DNA of 47,881 nucleotides from Brachionus koreanus (Eukaryota > Rotifera > Eurotatoria > Ploima > Brachionidae): the NCBI GenBank assembly GCA_016987375.1, contig PJRA01000519.1, positions 1,740,826 to 1,788,706 of the forward strand, written 5' to 3'. Every line of letters begins with the position of its first letter. Position 1 is the first letter of the stretch. Positions 30,378 through 41,814 of the stretch are shown in pieces. The notes under the pieces were generated by a model. That model searched no databases. It saw nothing but the letters and a program-made list of their open reading frames with translations, and was not told the origin of the DNA. Made by a program: the position numbers and the translations under genes.

Positions 30378-31016
30378 GATGATGAAACAACTGGACGTGC
30401 ATTTGGCACTTTGATATTGAACAGCAATGCTCAAGAAAACGGATTTTTACCTTCTAGTTCCATCTCGTATTGCACCATTGGAGGAATATTGGATTTGTAC
30501 ATCATGGAAGAATTCAGTCATGAGGCACTAATCCAAGCTTACTCGTCTCTTATTGGCAAACCATACATGCCTCCCTCCATTTTGGTCGCTTGGATTCCAG
30601 CTTTGCCGCTACGGATACAATTCTTGGGAAAATTTGAGAGCTGCTGTTGAAAGAACTATTGAAGCAAAAATTCCATATGGCATTCAATATGCTGTAAGCA
30701 TTTATCCTACTATGTTCTAAATATTTTATGATTAAATAAAAATTCTTAATTATTTTAAAATCAAGCCTTAACAAAAAATTTTTTTTTTGCTTAAATAAAA
30801 TTTTTTAAGGTCATTGATCATTTACAACACTTATTCGGAAGGAGAGAAAAAGGATGTTTATATTAAGTCACCTGTAGACCAAAATCCACAATTTAATGAA
30901 ACATTTGACAATAAGAATCAATATATGGTAGATTATGTTTGGCCAGAGGGAAAAACGGTTTTCCCAGATTTTTTCCGAAACAGCACAAAGCAATGGATAA
31001 TAAATTTATTTGACTT
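30378..31016 (+). pseudogene. GH31 alpha-glucosidase fragment
   Basis: The plus strand reads DDETTGRAFGTLILNSNAQE, then SYCTIGGILDLYIMEEFS and YSSLIGKPYMPP, which is the N-terminal beta-domain and barrel start of maltase-glucoamylase-type GH31 enzymes. A frameshift at about 30578 leads to SLGFQLCRYGYNSWENLRA and IEAKIPYGIQYA. A GT-AG intron follows (30694-30809), then VIDH and, in another frame, DVYIKSPVDQNPQFNETF and DYVWPEGKTVFPDFF. The segment between the barrel start and VWPGxTxFPDF is shortened, and the catalytic Asp blocks and the whole C-terminus are missing. It ends against the 3' end of the convergent GPCR B. It is non-functional. Confidence 0.85.
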
Positions 31017-31961
31017 TTAAAAATTTTCAATTGATGTTTTTGTCACAAAAATTTTTTCCTTTAATGAATAAAATGAGAAAATTACATCTGGATTGTAAAT
31101 AAGTGAACAAACGGGAATTATTGACTGTATAAGAAGAAAAAGTGCTCTAATAATTGGTCTTGTATTTTCGAAAACATCTTTAAGATGAAAAAATTTTTCA
31201 TGTGATGCCGTTACCATTAAAAAATTAAGAAATATTGAAAATATTGAACCCAATACATTAAAAAAATTGAGCATAAATATTTGTCTGGCAAACTTAAGTT
31301 GTAAATGCTTCTCTTTATTAGATTTTAGAACTATTCTATTCAAATTAACTTTTTTTATTATTTTTCTATAAATAAAGACTACCAGTAAAATTGGCAAAAA
31401 GTTTTTGACCAAATTGCTAAAAATAAAATAGAGGTAAATGTTTGTCAAATAGTCCGAATATCCAGGTGTACAAAAATAAATTGAATGAGTTGCTCTCAAG
31501 GTGAATTTTAGGATAATAGTGTTAATAACTGACGTAATCCATGTGGCTATTATTGCTGATAGAATTAACCAGACTTTTTTGTTAAATTTTTTGTAAACAT
31601 TCAAATAGAAAACAGCCGAATAGCGGTACATGGCTAGCAAAAGAACTGAATAGGATCTCATAAATTTTTGACTTGACCAAACATATTCACTTATTTCACA
31701 TAAAACATGCTCATTTGACTCACTATTTGATTCATGATAGACAACAAGTGTTTTAAAATAAACAACATAGTGCAATACATAGGTCAATGATACAAAGTTA
31801 ACATGATGCATTAGTAAATGATTTATCTTTTGAAGATTTTTTAATTTAAATATAATTAGAAAATAAATAATGTGTACTGTAATCGATATGAAACGAGCAG
31901 ATAAATCAAGTGATAAGCTTAGACCATGCAATGAATATGTTGAATTTGAGCTGTTTGTCAT
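31017..31961 (-). CDS. Rhodopsin-like GPCR, type B
   Basis: This is an intact 314-residue receptor starting at the ATG of MTNSSNSTYS (31959-31961). The frame happens to be open 57 codons further upstream, but that extension is Phe/Lys-rich and unlike a receptor N-terminus, so I chose the internal ATG. Two sequons (NSS, NST) follow the start. Seven hydrophobic helices are visible. Cys88 and Cys164 (IYFCTPGY) are placed for the TM3-loop 2 disulfide, MYRYSAV (111-117) replaces DRY, and YNPDV (289-293) replaces NPxxY. It shares MHHVNFVS, YRY, FCTPG, FNVL and YNPD with GPCR A1/A2, so they are one family. Fragments of this type lie in both duplication blocks (12703-12890 and 45018-45299). Confidence 0.88.
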   Translation of the reverse strand: MTNSSNSTYSLHGLSLSLDLSARFISITVHIIYFLIIFKLKNLQKINHLLMHHVNFVSLTYVLHYVVYFKTLVVYHESNSESNEHVLCEISEYVWSSQKFMRSYSVLLLAMYRYSAVFYLNVYKKFNKKVWLILSAIIATWITSVINTIILKFTLRATHSIYFCTPGYSDYLTNIYLYFIFSNLVKNFLPILLVVFIYRKIIKKVNLNRIVLKSNKEKHLQLKFARQIFMLNFFNVLGSIFSIFLNFLMVTASHEKFFHLKDVFENTRPIIRALFLLIQSIIPVCSLIYNPDVIFSFYSLKEKIFVTKTSIENF

Positions 31962-33170
31962 TTTCAGTTTTTTGTTATGAGTGAAAATTATTTTAATTTT
32001 AAAAATGTTTCTATTCAAATGAGTAAAATGAAATTGGAAATTGGCTTGAAAATTAACAAGACAGGAAAAATGTCTGACATTTTGACAATTGATTAATTTA
32101 GATTTTCTAAATAAGTTGAAATTTTTAATCATATTGATTATTAAACAAAAAAATTAAGCCTTATTGAGAATAGGACTAAGGAAAAAGCAATAGGATACTA
32201 GGCAATTTGATCACAAATTAAATGATAATTTTTTCAATTCTATATTATCTTGTGATTAGTTTATTATTAATTGATATTCAGTTATCAAGTACTAAATGAA
32301 TTTAAAACTATGATCTTAGTACAACGGAATTTAGTATTAAATTTTTGAATAAGCAATTATAATTAAGTGTGTTTTTTGGAAATAAATGTAAATCTTTATT
32401 TTAGAATTTGATTGTATATTCTCACTCAAAATATACGACAATGTGAAATCTTAGTACAAAAATTACAATACAAAAAGTAGAGTTGGGAGTTTTTAAAAAC
32501 GTGTCAACAACATAATAAATTTGTTATTTTTTAGTCGACTCTAAAATTATATTGCTGCTTGTTTCAAGTAATGAATATCTATTATTTGAATTCACTGACA
32601 TTTTCAAAAAAAAATTATATAATAGACGAGTAAGTTATGATGTGGATTAAGAAATTTATTTAAGTTCAAAAAACATTAATCAAAATAAAACAATTTAATT
32701 CTTTTTTTTTTTTATTTTACACTTATTTTTAGCAATTTTTTTTCTTAAAATTTAAAAAAAATAAAAAAAGTGGTCCCAACATTTTGTTCAGAATTTTCTA
32801 TGGTTTCAGAATCTGTAAAATAACTGGAAAAAGTCTATGTTTTTACCATCTATTGTCAAAAATCATGGTGAATTGTTATTATTTATTATTAAAAATATAG
32901 TTTGGGTTATAAACCCTGGCAGTTTGAAATAGAACTTAGTCCTTCCTTTCAGCCAACTGTAATAAGTTCATAAAAAGATTAAAATAAATTTTAAAGTTGA
33001 AAAATAATGATTAAAATTAAATTTTAATAAAAAAACAAAAAAAAAGAGTTTTTATAGTTTTTTACTAAGATAAAAAAAGCCAATTTTTTAGTCATTTAAA
33101 AATTAAAATTGAAATATTAATTTTTCTAATTTTTTTTTTAAATTTTACTTAATTATTATTCATTTTTTCT
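31962..33170. other. Intergenic DNA upstream of GPCR B
   Basis: No gene is supported. TTTTTTAGTCGACTCTAAAA (about 32529-32548) resembles the TCGACT-containing motif at about 15730-15762. The rest is A/T runs. Confidence 0.45.
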
Positions 33171-33179
33171 TTTTCTATG

Positions 33180-35920
33180 TGTTTTTTTGCTATATCGAAA
33201 AGTGTGTAGAATTTTTTTTGTATATCTGGTATTTAGTCGTTGAGGTCGCTATTGATTTGTTTATGATTAGATCTTGAAGATAAGAATTTTTCAAATAGTC
33301 TACTGAATCTTGATTCGAGTAGTTCAATTTCTAAATTTGAATGGATGTATGTTATACGAGTTTTTAGTGGGTAAAACTTTATTTGTTTTAAATCCGGTTT
33401 TGAATTTTTTGACATTATTTTAAGATTTTTTGTGTTGATGTATTCATTCTAATGAATAGGTAGTCGAACTTTGAACGGATTAGGTTTTTGTAAATTTTTA
33501 ATGCTAGGGAGGTGCTATTTTTTATTTTTAAATTTTTAATTTTTTTTATAATGTTTGATTTACTGAGTATTTTTTTTGAAAGGTATTCGAGATGTTTTAT
33601 GAAGCTGAGTTTAGGATCAAGGGTATGTCCAAGGAAACTTGGATATGGATCTAACGGAATATCGTTGTTTTTTAGACGTAAGTTAAGTTTGTAATTTTAT
33701 CATAGTTTTTTTTATGTCCAGCTGTAGTGAAAACAGTGTGGACTGTTTTCGAACAGTTTATACTTAGTCCCCAAAATTTGCAAAAATTTTCAATAGAATT
33801 TATAGCTTCTTGTAGGTTAGTTTCTATTTTTTTAAGATTTTTTTCGGTGAACCAGATTGTCAGATCCTCTGCAAATAGGGCTTTATGAATTTCTTTCGGG
33901 ATATTGTTTACGGCATCACTGAAGAATATTGAGAATAATGTAGGTGATAGGCAGCTTCCTTGAGTGAATCCATGTATAAAGTCTTGAGTTAAGGTTAATT
34001 GATTTTAGTTTTAGTAGGATTGCTTTATGATTTATTTTATCGACCCCTGTTTTAGAATTATGATTGAAGCCTTGAATTATTGAGTTGTAAAGTCTGTGAA
34101 AGTGATCATGAGTGCTCATATTTTTCTAAAACCGGACATTTGGTGGTTTTTTTTTTCTAGACAACTAATAAGTTTGTTGTTTATTATTTATTCCATCCAT
34201 TTTGCAACACATGATATTAGTGAGATAGGTCGATAAGATGAAGCTATTTCAGGTGGTCTATTTTATGAATCATTTTGATTTTCGACTTTTTCCAGTCATT
34301 TGGTAAATATACTAATTTAAGGGAGGCATTGAAAAGCTTGAAGATACGTACTTGTGTAGGAGTTGGGGAATTTTTGAGTTCCTTATTGTTTATGTTGTCT
34401 ATTCCAGGAGAGGCTTTTGAGTTTAAAGTTTTTTAGAGCATCAATAAATTCTTTCTTTGAGATCTCGTCATTTGATTCCAAATTTAATTGGTCAAGATTT
34501 ATTGAGTCTAAGTGATCAAAACTACTATTTGGTTTAAAGATTTCTTTAAGATGGTTTCCAAAAATTTTGACAATTTTCTTGGTCATTTGTGATATCATTT
34601 TGAGTATTTTTTAGTTTAATTTTTGTTTTAGTTGTTTGTAGGCTATTAGATTCATTTAGCTTATTAATTAGCTTCCAATGTCTGGAATCAGATTGATTAA
34701 AGTTGTGTAGTTCTTTAAAAATATAAATTGAATTTATAATTTTTAAAATTTTTATCCCATTTTTTAACTTGTCTACATATAGGATTATTCATTTTTTCGA
34801 TATTCTGTGTAGTTGTTGTTTAGCGATTTTTTAAGTTTGTGTTCAAGTTTGATTTGATCGAGGAGGAATTTAGGAATTTCCGCGGGTTTTGTGGCCTTCG
34901 TCATAAATGATTTTGATTTTGTTGCATAATCGAGTGAACTTTTAAGATCGTAAATTAATTCAGAGGCTTCTTTTTCAATATCTTCTTTGTTCTCAAAGAG
35001 GCAGGCTGATTGTTTTTTGCTAATATCATCTCAGAAGGAATCCCAGTTAATGCGGCTAATTGTATGGTTTCTCTTAAAGGGTTCTAGATTTTTAAAGATA
35101 GTGATTGTTGGTTGATGGTCACAAATTGCGTTTTTCAAAACAGTTTGTGAATGAAAATAGTTAAGCATAGAACTGGACTTAATGGAGAGGTCGATCACTG
35201 ACTTTCCACGATTGTATGTTGCTTTGGAGCAGTTAACAATGTGTGCATTTGTTTTGGATAAGAAGTTTTCAAGAATAATTCCATTAGAGTTTTCATTTTG
35301 ACAATGCCAGATTTTGTTTTTACAGTTAAGGTCGCTAGTGATAATATATTTTTTGTGGTATGCTGAAATGTGTTCGAAAAGACCATGGTTTAATTTGGTT
35401 GACGGACTTGAGTAAATAGAGAATATTGCGATTTTGTTGTTCTGGCCTGTTTGTAATTGTAATTGCCAAATTTCTGGCAGTGGTAACATTGGTCGGGTTG
35501 AATGTCAAATTTCCAAGGGGATATTTTGATATATGAATGACCAATTTTTATTTTTTTTTCTTCGTTTAGCCTATTGAATATTTCACGATCATTTAGTATA
35601 GTTTTTATTATTCTGTAGGTATATTAGAATTTTTTTTTTAATTCTAGTCATATTAGTTATTTTGAAATTTTCTAGCATGTATGATTTGTTTTCTTCATCA
35701 TCAGCATCGAAATCGGATGTGACATTGTACAGTGCGATATAGAATTTTGGCTTTGTTTCAATGTTTTTCAGACCATGTTTAAAAGAATCTTTTGGCCATG
35801 GCTTTTTGATGTATTCTAGATCTTCTTTAGACTTGGTTTTAATTATTAATTCATTTTTCTGATTTATGTATGCGTTCAGAATATTTGCCCTAGGTTTGCA
35901 TCTTTTAATTTCGTTTTAAA
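33180..35920 (-). mobile_element. Decayed LINE with zinc-knuckle ORF1, endonuclease and RT
   Basis: On the minus strand, from high to low coordinates: ORF1 remains (about 35470-35915) with ANILNAYINQKNELIIKTKS and a CCHC-type start CYHCQKFGNYN. Then an APE-type endonuclease (35031-35470) with IITSDLNCKNKIWHCQNENS, corresponding to the G-D-F-N-A-x-H-x-x-W block, and FLSKTNAHIVN. RT follows in many frames: IASSYRPISLISCVAKWME (about 34175-34245), DKINHKAILLKLKSI (about 34000-34050), FAEDLTIWF where Y/F-A-D-D is usual (about 33850-33880), and HTLDPKLSFIKHLEYLSKK near 33570-33630. The order matches jockey/R1-like LINEs. It is heavily broken. Confidence 0.8.
35031..35489 (-). pseudogene. APE-type endonuclease domain of the decayed LINE
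   Basis: A 152-codon open frame carries the C-terminal two thirds of an apurinic-like endonuclease: SIYSSPSTKLNHGLFEHI, IITSDLNCKNKIW, GIILENFLSKTNAHIV, SVIDLSIKSS and ICDHQPTITIF (the final S/C-D-H block). The metal-binding N-terminal part is absent. Such endonucleases nick the target DNA for target-primed reverse transcription. The frame is open at its upstream end but joins ORF1-like sequence after a deletion. Confidence 0.75.
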
Positions 35921-36331
35921 GTGAATTGTTATAAAAAAATAGAAAATAAATACACCATTTTGTAGAAGAGATTATGAGCTTTCACATTTGGTGTATATTT
36001 AATGAGTTATGACTATGAATACCTGAGATATTTTGACTTGAAGACAAGCAACTTTTGAGCTAAATTTGAGCAAAAAAGGCTTAACTTTTCAACTCTAAAT
36101 TTTAGTTTAATGCTCTTTAACTATAAAATTACATTAAACATGTTTTTGTAAAAAACGTGAAAATGAGAATTTATGAATCGAATGAGAATTCTTCCATGTT
36201 GGCTTAATAAATTGCTAATAAAAAGCGTCTGTTTCTTTAATTTTGCATCTTTAAAAAAATTACTATTAATAAATATGTCAAGTGAAACCATATTAATTTA
36301 AGCTCATCTTTCTCTTCTAAAAGGAAAGAAA

Positions 36332-36500
36332 TTTCTGTCCAGATCTGATCAAGGCACGCATTATCAGTCCATTTTGATTGAAGAAATTTGAAATCAAATG
36401 AGCGTTAAACGACTAAGAACATCATCTTTTCATCCACACACAGAGGGAATCAGTGAACGTTCGAACAAAAGCGAAAAGAAAATAATAAAATGAATCAAAT
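36332..36500 (+). pseudogene. Retroelement integrase scrap
   Basis: The plus strand reads FLSRSDQGTHYQSILIEEI, a stop, and NQMSVKRLRTSSFHPHTEGI followed by SERSNKS. These are the integrase core blocks around the second Asp (S-D-Q-G-x-x-F/Y-x-S) and the H-P-x-T-x-G-x-x-E-R motif. Only about 55 codons remain. It is in the opposite orientation to the LTR element at 1-3213 and differs from it, so it is a separate insertion just outside duplication block B. Confidence 0.78.
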
Positions 36501-36674
36501 TAAAATGTTCCTTGGAAAATTAATCTTCTAATTTTTTATTAAATTTATATTTTAGATTTTTATTTTTTAAATATTTTAATATAATAAAAAAATATACTGA
36601 AAAATCACTTTTAAAAATTATTTTTTATTAAAAAAAAATAAATAATTTCAATACTAAATTAATGTTCTTTCCAG

Positions 36675-36930
36675 CCTATAATGCCATTAATCAAATCTAT
36701 TTCGTTAGAATAGAGCTCTTGAAGTTCTGTGCTGTTACGGATCTGGTATCAATCAATACCTAGCTGTTGTATTGAAGTCAATTCAACTATGTTGAATGTT
36801 CGTGTATATTGTTGAAAGCTACGCGATAATAAGCATAATCCAAAAATTTTTGAAAAATATCACACAAGAATTGAACAATAATCAAAATTAGGTTCTAAAA
36901 AAACTGAACAAACTGACATGAAATGATACA
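36675..36930 (-). pseudogene. LINE RT C-terminal scrap, block B copy
   Basis: This matches the scrap at 6835-7105: the minus strand gives YQIRNSTELQELYSNEIDL near 36690-36750, similar to the block A reading. Frameshifts are present. It was inherited with the duplication. Confidence 0.55.
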
Positions 36931-39252
36931 AAAATAATTTTAAAAAAATTTTTAAAAAATAAAAAAAAAAATTAATTTAGTAAATGACATCCGACTGAAA
37001 ATTTAGATAATAAACAAAAGCAATGTTTAAGGTCTAGAACTGAAATTAGTATGAAATTTTTAATCAAATTAGTTTTGTCCAAGTGTAAAATAAAGCATTT
37101 TCAAGGTAAATTAACTTTTAAAGCTATATTTGTCAAGTAATCAAATTTATTTGAAAAAATAATGCGTCGATGATAATTTTTACAAGGAAATTTATTATGA
37201 AAGTGGTGTTTGAAAAGCATTATTGATGTAAAATTTAATCAGAATGAATCAAAAGGAAGCAAAAAAATCAAAATAATAATGTTTAATGTACTTTACTTAA
37301 ATTATAAATCATGTTGTTAATAACTATTTATTTTGTTCATTTAAACATAAAAATAAATAAAATATCTTTTAGGAATTTTTAACATCTTTTTTTTGCTTTT
37401 ATTATTTGTTGAAAAAAATATTTTATTAACAAAAAATTCTATTTTAATAATTTGCTGTTTTTCAAAGTTCACTTAAGTTATTTGTGCATGCATTTTGCAG
37501 AAATTTGCAGGCATAAAAAATTAATTTTAACATTAAATGTTTAAAAATATTTGAAAAATAAGAGGAAAGAAAATCTTGAGATAGTTAGTAGTAGTAGTAG
37601 TAGTTCTTGCTGCGACACCTAACATGTAGAATACAACTTGTTTTTTCTAAATAAAAAAATTAAGACCTTCACAAGACGTATAACAGGCTCAAAGAAAAAA
37701 AATATAAATTTAGCTGAACAGTTAAAAAATAATTTTAAGCTAACTGATGTCAATATCAAAAACATCCATATTGTTGTAATAAATTTGACCAAGCTTTGTT
37801 CAAAATGCATAATAAAAGAAAAATTTTAAAGAAGCATTAGTAGATAAAATAACCAAGTATTGAATTGTTAAAGAATACTAATTACTATTTATTATTATTT
37901 TCAAATAGAAATAAAAAATCGCCTTTTTTATTTTGTCTTTTTTTAATCGAATTTGTTAAAAATAATAATTTTCTTGAATTTTGATACTTTAAAATGAAAT
38001 GATTTAATGTTAAATAATACAAGGCTTGGTATTTTTAATGCTAAATTACGGACTCTTTTCTATTCTCTTTCATAAAACTAATGTTCGAAAGATCAAGGTT
38101 ATAGATATTTGTCACCAATAGTGTCATTATTCGTAGTCTGTAATCAGTCACCAGTTTTTACTGTTTTTTGATAACTTTAAAAGTCGATTACCAGGTCTTA
38201 TTATTGGTGTCGGTATTGGTGAAGATACATGATTAGGACAAAATATAAACAAAGTGTGAGAGAGTTACGGCTAAGACAAATTCTGGATAATTTAAATAAC
38301 TTTAAATTAAGATTATTTCTATAAAAATTTAATTGCAATTGCTTTTATTTGATTGAGAGGATATAAATATTATACTTTTTTTTAATATTTTATTTTATTT
38401 AAAAAAAGAAAATTTAGAATATTTTGCTTAAAATTAAAAGAAAAATTTTTTTAAGTAAAATTAATCTAAAATTAAATTTTAAATAGAAACAGAAATTCAA
38501 ATAAAGAGCAAAATTAATTGAAAAACAGTAATTTTACGTAAATTAACGTTATTTCTTGTTAATTTAAATTTTAGTTATTTTAGAATATTGCGAAATTTTT
38601 TGTTACATTACAGTTTTTTGTTTAATAATAACGTTGATTTACTTAAAATATCGCAAAATAAATATTTTTTTTTACAGTTTATTTTGAAATTAATTTAAAA
38701 GTATTTGTTTACTTGCATTCAAATTAAATTTAAAAGTGAAAATTTAAATTCCAAACAAGTAGTAGAATAAAAAAATTCAAAATGAACTTAAAAAAGATAT
38801 AAATTAAAAAATTGAATGGCCAATTTACCATAACAATATTTATTTAATTCAATTTAAAAAAAATGATTCACAGACGAATTTCTTTAAATTTGCGTGTTTG
38901 TCATCAATAGTGTCATTTATGTTTATTCAATCAAAATAATTTGTCTTTATTGTATCAAAATAAGAGCTAATCTTTCACTAGAATCAAACACATTTTCAAA
39001 ATTTTTTTTATCTAAAATTCACATTATAAATTTTTTTTAAAGGCGACTTAAATGATTGTAATTTTTAGAATATTTAGACTATATCTTTTGAAAGGATGAA
39101 TAGAAAATTATTTTATTTAGCACATTTCTATGAAAACAAAAATAAAATGTGTTTTATTTTTTAGGAAATAATTTTTTGATAGTTTAAAATTTAATTAAAA
39201 AACTTAACTTTTCTTCTAAAAAGATAATTAACTTAACTAGAAAAATATTCAA
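36931..39252. other. Intergenic DNA upstream of GPCR A2
   Basis: 36931-37575 and 38450-39252 align with block A. 37587-37624 is a LINE tail. 37640-38400 has no counterpart in block A and no supported gene. A 63-codon plus-strand frame at 37638-37829 (Lys/Asn/Ile-rich, with an opposite open frame over the same bases) is unassigned. Confidence 0.45.
37587..37624 (-). mobile_element. 3' tail of the CR1-like LINE family
   Basis: On the minus strand TGTTAGGTGTCGCAG is followed by ACTACTACTACTACTAC. The LINE at 41815-44412 ends GTTAGGGTCGCAGTATAT plus (TAC)n. Block A has no TAC array at the homologous position, so this is a later insertion into block B. Only the last 20-40 bp of the element are recognisable. 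Confidence 0.6.
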
Positions 39253-40248
39253 ATGAATTTATCAAATTTGACAACAAATGAAAACAGTGAGAATTTTGGA
39301 TTTTATGTTACAAACTATTTGGATTTAATTGTTCGCTTTATCTCATTTTTTATTCACATCCTTTATGGTCTGATTGTACTTTGGAACAAAAAACTACAAA
39401 AACGATCTTACATTTACATGCATCATGTTAACTTTGTTTCTTTTGTGTACATACTGCATTTTGTCTGCTATTTTTTTAATAGAACTGTAAGCTTGGGAGA
39501 TGAATACATATTGACTACAACTGTGTGCACACTTAGCGAAATAATATGGCGCCTGTTATCGTTTTTGCGGACCTATTCAATACTCTTGCTGGCCATTTAC
39601 CGCTATTTGGCGGTCTCTTTTCTAAACACACATAAAAAAATAAACTCCAATCTTTTTTATCTTTTAATACCGATTTTGATTACATGGCTACTAGCAGGTT
39701 TTTTTACCGTAGTGGTTAGACTAAGCATAAAGACAACACATTCAAGATTTTTTTGCACCCCCGGCTTTGCCAATAGAGTCTCACTAATTATTACAAATCA
39801 AGTAGTAGTAGCTATTGTTTGTAATCTAATACCAGTTGGCCTAGTAGTATTCATATATGTGAGAATAATCCAAGAGCTTAAATCTAAAAATAAAAATTTG
39901 AACAAAGGAGCTAAGCAAAAGTCAAAACATTCGAATAGGTCTCATTTGAATTTTGCCAAACAATTTATTCTTATAAATATTTTCAATGTACTTAGCTCAA
40001 TGGTTTCCATTTTGGTCAATCTAGCTATGGTACTGGCTTCATATCAAAATTTTAGATTTGAAGATAAAGATGTCGAGTTTATTAACGTGGATGAATTGTT
40101 TGTTGAGTTAAGACCGGCATTTAGAGCTGTATTTATCACATTTCAAACAGGTCTACCAATTTTATCCATTGTTTACAATCCCGATTTGAGTTACCTAAAA
40201 AGCTTTTTTAAAAAATCATCAACTATTTCATCAAGTGGAGTGCAATAA
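39253..40248 (+). CDS. Rhodopsin-like GPCR, copy A2
   Basis: This is an intact single-exon 331-residue receptor differing from copy A1 at 13 residues by my count. Changes fall mainly in helices and loops (for example F/I before YRYLAV and WLLAGFFTVVV in TM4). The features of A1 are all present: Cys92 and Cys168, YRYLAV, FCTPGF, a basic third intracellular loop, and YNPDLSY in TM7. The reading frame is undamaged while the flanking DNA carries many substitutions and insertions, which suggests selection on the protein. Neither copy shows which is ancestral. Ligand is unknown. Confidence 0.9.
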   Translation: MNLSNLTTNENSENFGFYVTNYLDLIVRFISFFIHILYGLIVLWNKKLQKRSYIYMHHVNFVSFVYILHFVCYFFNRTVSLGDEYILTTTVCTLSEIIWRLLSFLRTYSILLLAIYRYLAVSFLNTHKKINSNLFYLLIPILITWLLAGFFTVVVRLSIKTTHSRFFCTPGFANRVSLIITNQVVVAIVCNLIPVGLVVFIYVRIIQELKSKNKNLNKGAKQKSKHSNRSHLNFAKQFILINIFNVLSSMVSILVNLAMVLASYQNFRFEDKDVEFINVDELFVELRPAFRAVFITFQTGLPILSIVYNPDLSYLKSFFKKSSTISSSGVQ

Positions 40249-40547
40249 AAAATAGTTGTTTTGTTAGTTTAAAAGTGATACAAAATTTCTAATACTTTAA
40301 TAAATATTTGATTTTAATAACATTTTTTATTTTTAGTAAAAATCTATATAAAATACTATACTACATAATAAATAAAGACTTTTTGAAAATTCATTAAAAG
40401 TCATCTGCAAGTCTGAACTTGGACTTTTTAAGGACTAATTTTCCTGATTTGTAAAAAAGTCTGGTTTGTAATTATTGTAAAAAAATCAGTTTGATTTAGC
40501 ATATTTGCCAATTTAAAAAGTTTCCCTATCAAGTTCAATTTCAATCA

Positions 40548-40745
40548 AATAGCATTTTTTTCCATTGCATCATCTTTATTTACTCCATAAAGAATATTGT
40601 CTATATTTTGAAATGTGGGTTGATGCAATTTCAAAGCAATTATGTCTTTTTCGTTATTAGTATTATCAAAGAAAAACCTTAGAGAATAAAGGCTTTTTTT
40701 AACTACATACTGAGAAAAATCTTCTTCAATCCAACTTTTAATAGT
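40548..40745 (-). pseudogene. Unrecognised coding remnant, block B copy
   Basis: The minus strand encodes TIKSWIEEDFSQYVVKKSL, then YSLRFFFDNTNNEKDIIAL and KLHQPTFQNIDNILYGVNK, then DDAMEKNAI and a stop. It is 16 residues longer than the block A copy, which has an early stop and an indel after IDN. Substitutions between copies are mostly conservative (E/D, H/Y, D/N, D/E). It may be the last exon of a host gene on the opposite strand from the GPCR. No domain is recognisable. Confidence 0.5.
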
Positions 40746-40914
40746 CTAAAAGCTGATATACTGATAACCTGATATATTTCTATTTATATTAGTATTTTTT
40801 GTGGATAGATATGGCATGGACTACAGCCTAATTTGCCATAAAGGTATTTCAAGGTTTGGCATGAAGGTCTCTTCTATAAACTAATTAAAGTTCAAGGTAA
40901 AAATTAATGACTTT

Positions 40915-41060
40915 ACACCAGATTCGTTTCCAATTAGACAAGTCATTGGATGGTGTACTAAGAGAGGAAAAAGTTGGGTTCAGAAGAGGAAGAGAATGTT
41001 TTGATCAGATATTTGCTCTTTGAAACATCATAGAACAAGTTTGGAAAGGAAAAGTATGTT
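40915..41060 (+). pseudogene. LINE RT pseudogene, block B copy, first part
   Basis: LREEKVGFRRGRECFDQIFA is preserved as in block A, followed by a stop in place of an Arg codon (CTTTGAAACATC) and then IIEQVWKGK and GTATGT. The second part of the same pseudogene lies at 44445-44960, separated by two LINE insertions. Confidence 0.72.
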
Positions 41061-41209
41061 AAAATATAAGCTGGGCTTTTTTTAATGTTTTTATTTAAAT
41101 TGAAATATAATTTTTTTTCACTATTTAGTTAAATTAATGAGACATTTTTAATAAATAAATAAAAATAAAAAGCTTAAGTTCAAAACTAGGTAATAATAAC
41201 AATCTTTTT

Positions 41210-41788
41210 ATTTATTTACTCTAGTAACAAAAACTAAATAAGACTAATGTCTATCTGTCAAATTGGATTTTACAGTTAGTTTTCTAACACATACACATAT
41301 TTGAACGATTTAATAAAAATTATTAAAAATTTAGTTTATCAAATTCATTTTTACAAATTAAAACAAATGTATCTAAATTATTTTTTTGAAAAAATTTAAA
41401 ATTTTTAATAATAAATTTAAAATCATAAAAAATAGCTGAATGTGTTTTCGCCAAATTTTCTCCTGATACTTAATAGCGTTAAATTGTTTTTGTTCCTTAA
41501 ATCATGATTTAAATTTGGCGGATTCTTAAAAATAAAAATTTTAACAACAAATAAGGATAATTTTTTGTACCAGTCTGTGATGTAAATTGAATAAACCCCA
41601 TTTTTTCAATTGCATATTGACCAAACTCGGTTCGTTAGAATCGTATGATATTTTGAATAGCTTATAAATGCATAAATAGTAGCCAATTTTTTAATTGCTT
41701 TTTTCGAAAAGTAGATAATGAGTGATGAACAATAGTCAAAATAAGGTAAAAAAAAGGTTTTGAAAAATTGAATTTTTACACTTAACTT
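41210..41788 (-). mobile_element. 5'-truncated LINE, minus strand, with target-site duplication
   Basis: Block A lacks this DNA (AACAATCTTTTTTAATTGCATTG continues directly at about 12041-12060). Here AATCTTTTT occurs at 41201-41209 and again at 41789-41797, a plausible 9-bp target-site duplication. The minus strand of the insert encodes KLSVKIQFFKTFFLPYFDYC with SSLIIYFSKKAIKKLATIYA (about 41640-41785), the C-terminal part of a LINE RT. The rest, to 41210, would be its 3' region with stops. Confidence 0.75.
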
Positions 41789-41814
41789 AATCTTTTTTAA
41801 TTGCATTGCATTGC

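Noticed and set aside
31962..32132. 57-codon N-terminal extension of GPCR B
   Set aside because: Phe/Lys-rich and without receptor features. The ATG at 31961 gives an N-terminus with sequons and the normal distance to TM1.
37638..37829. Open frames on both strands over the same bases
   Set aside because: Neither reading shows a domain, and overlapping open frames are expected in such AT-rich DNA.
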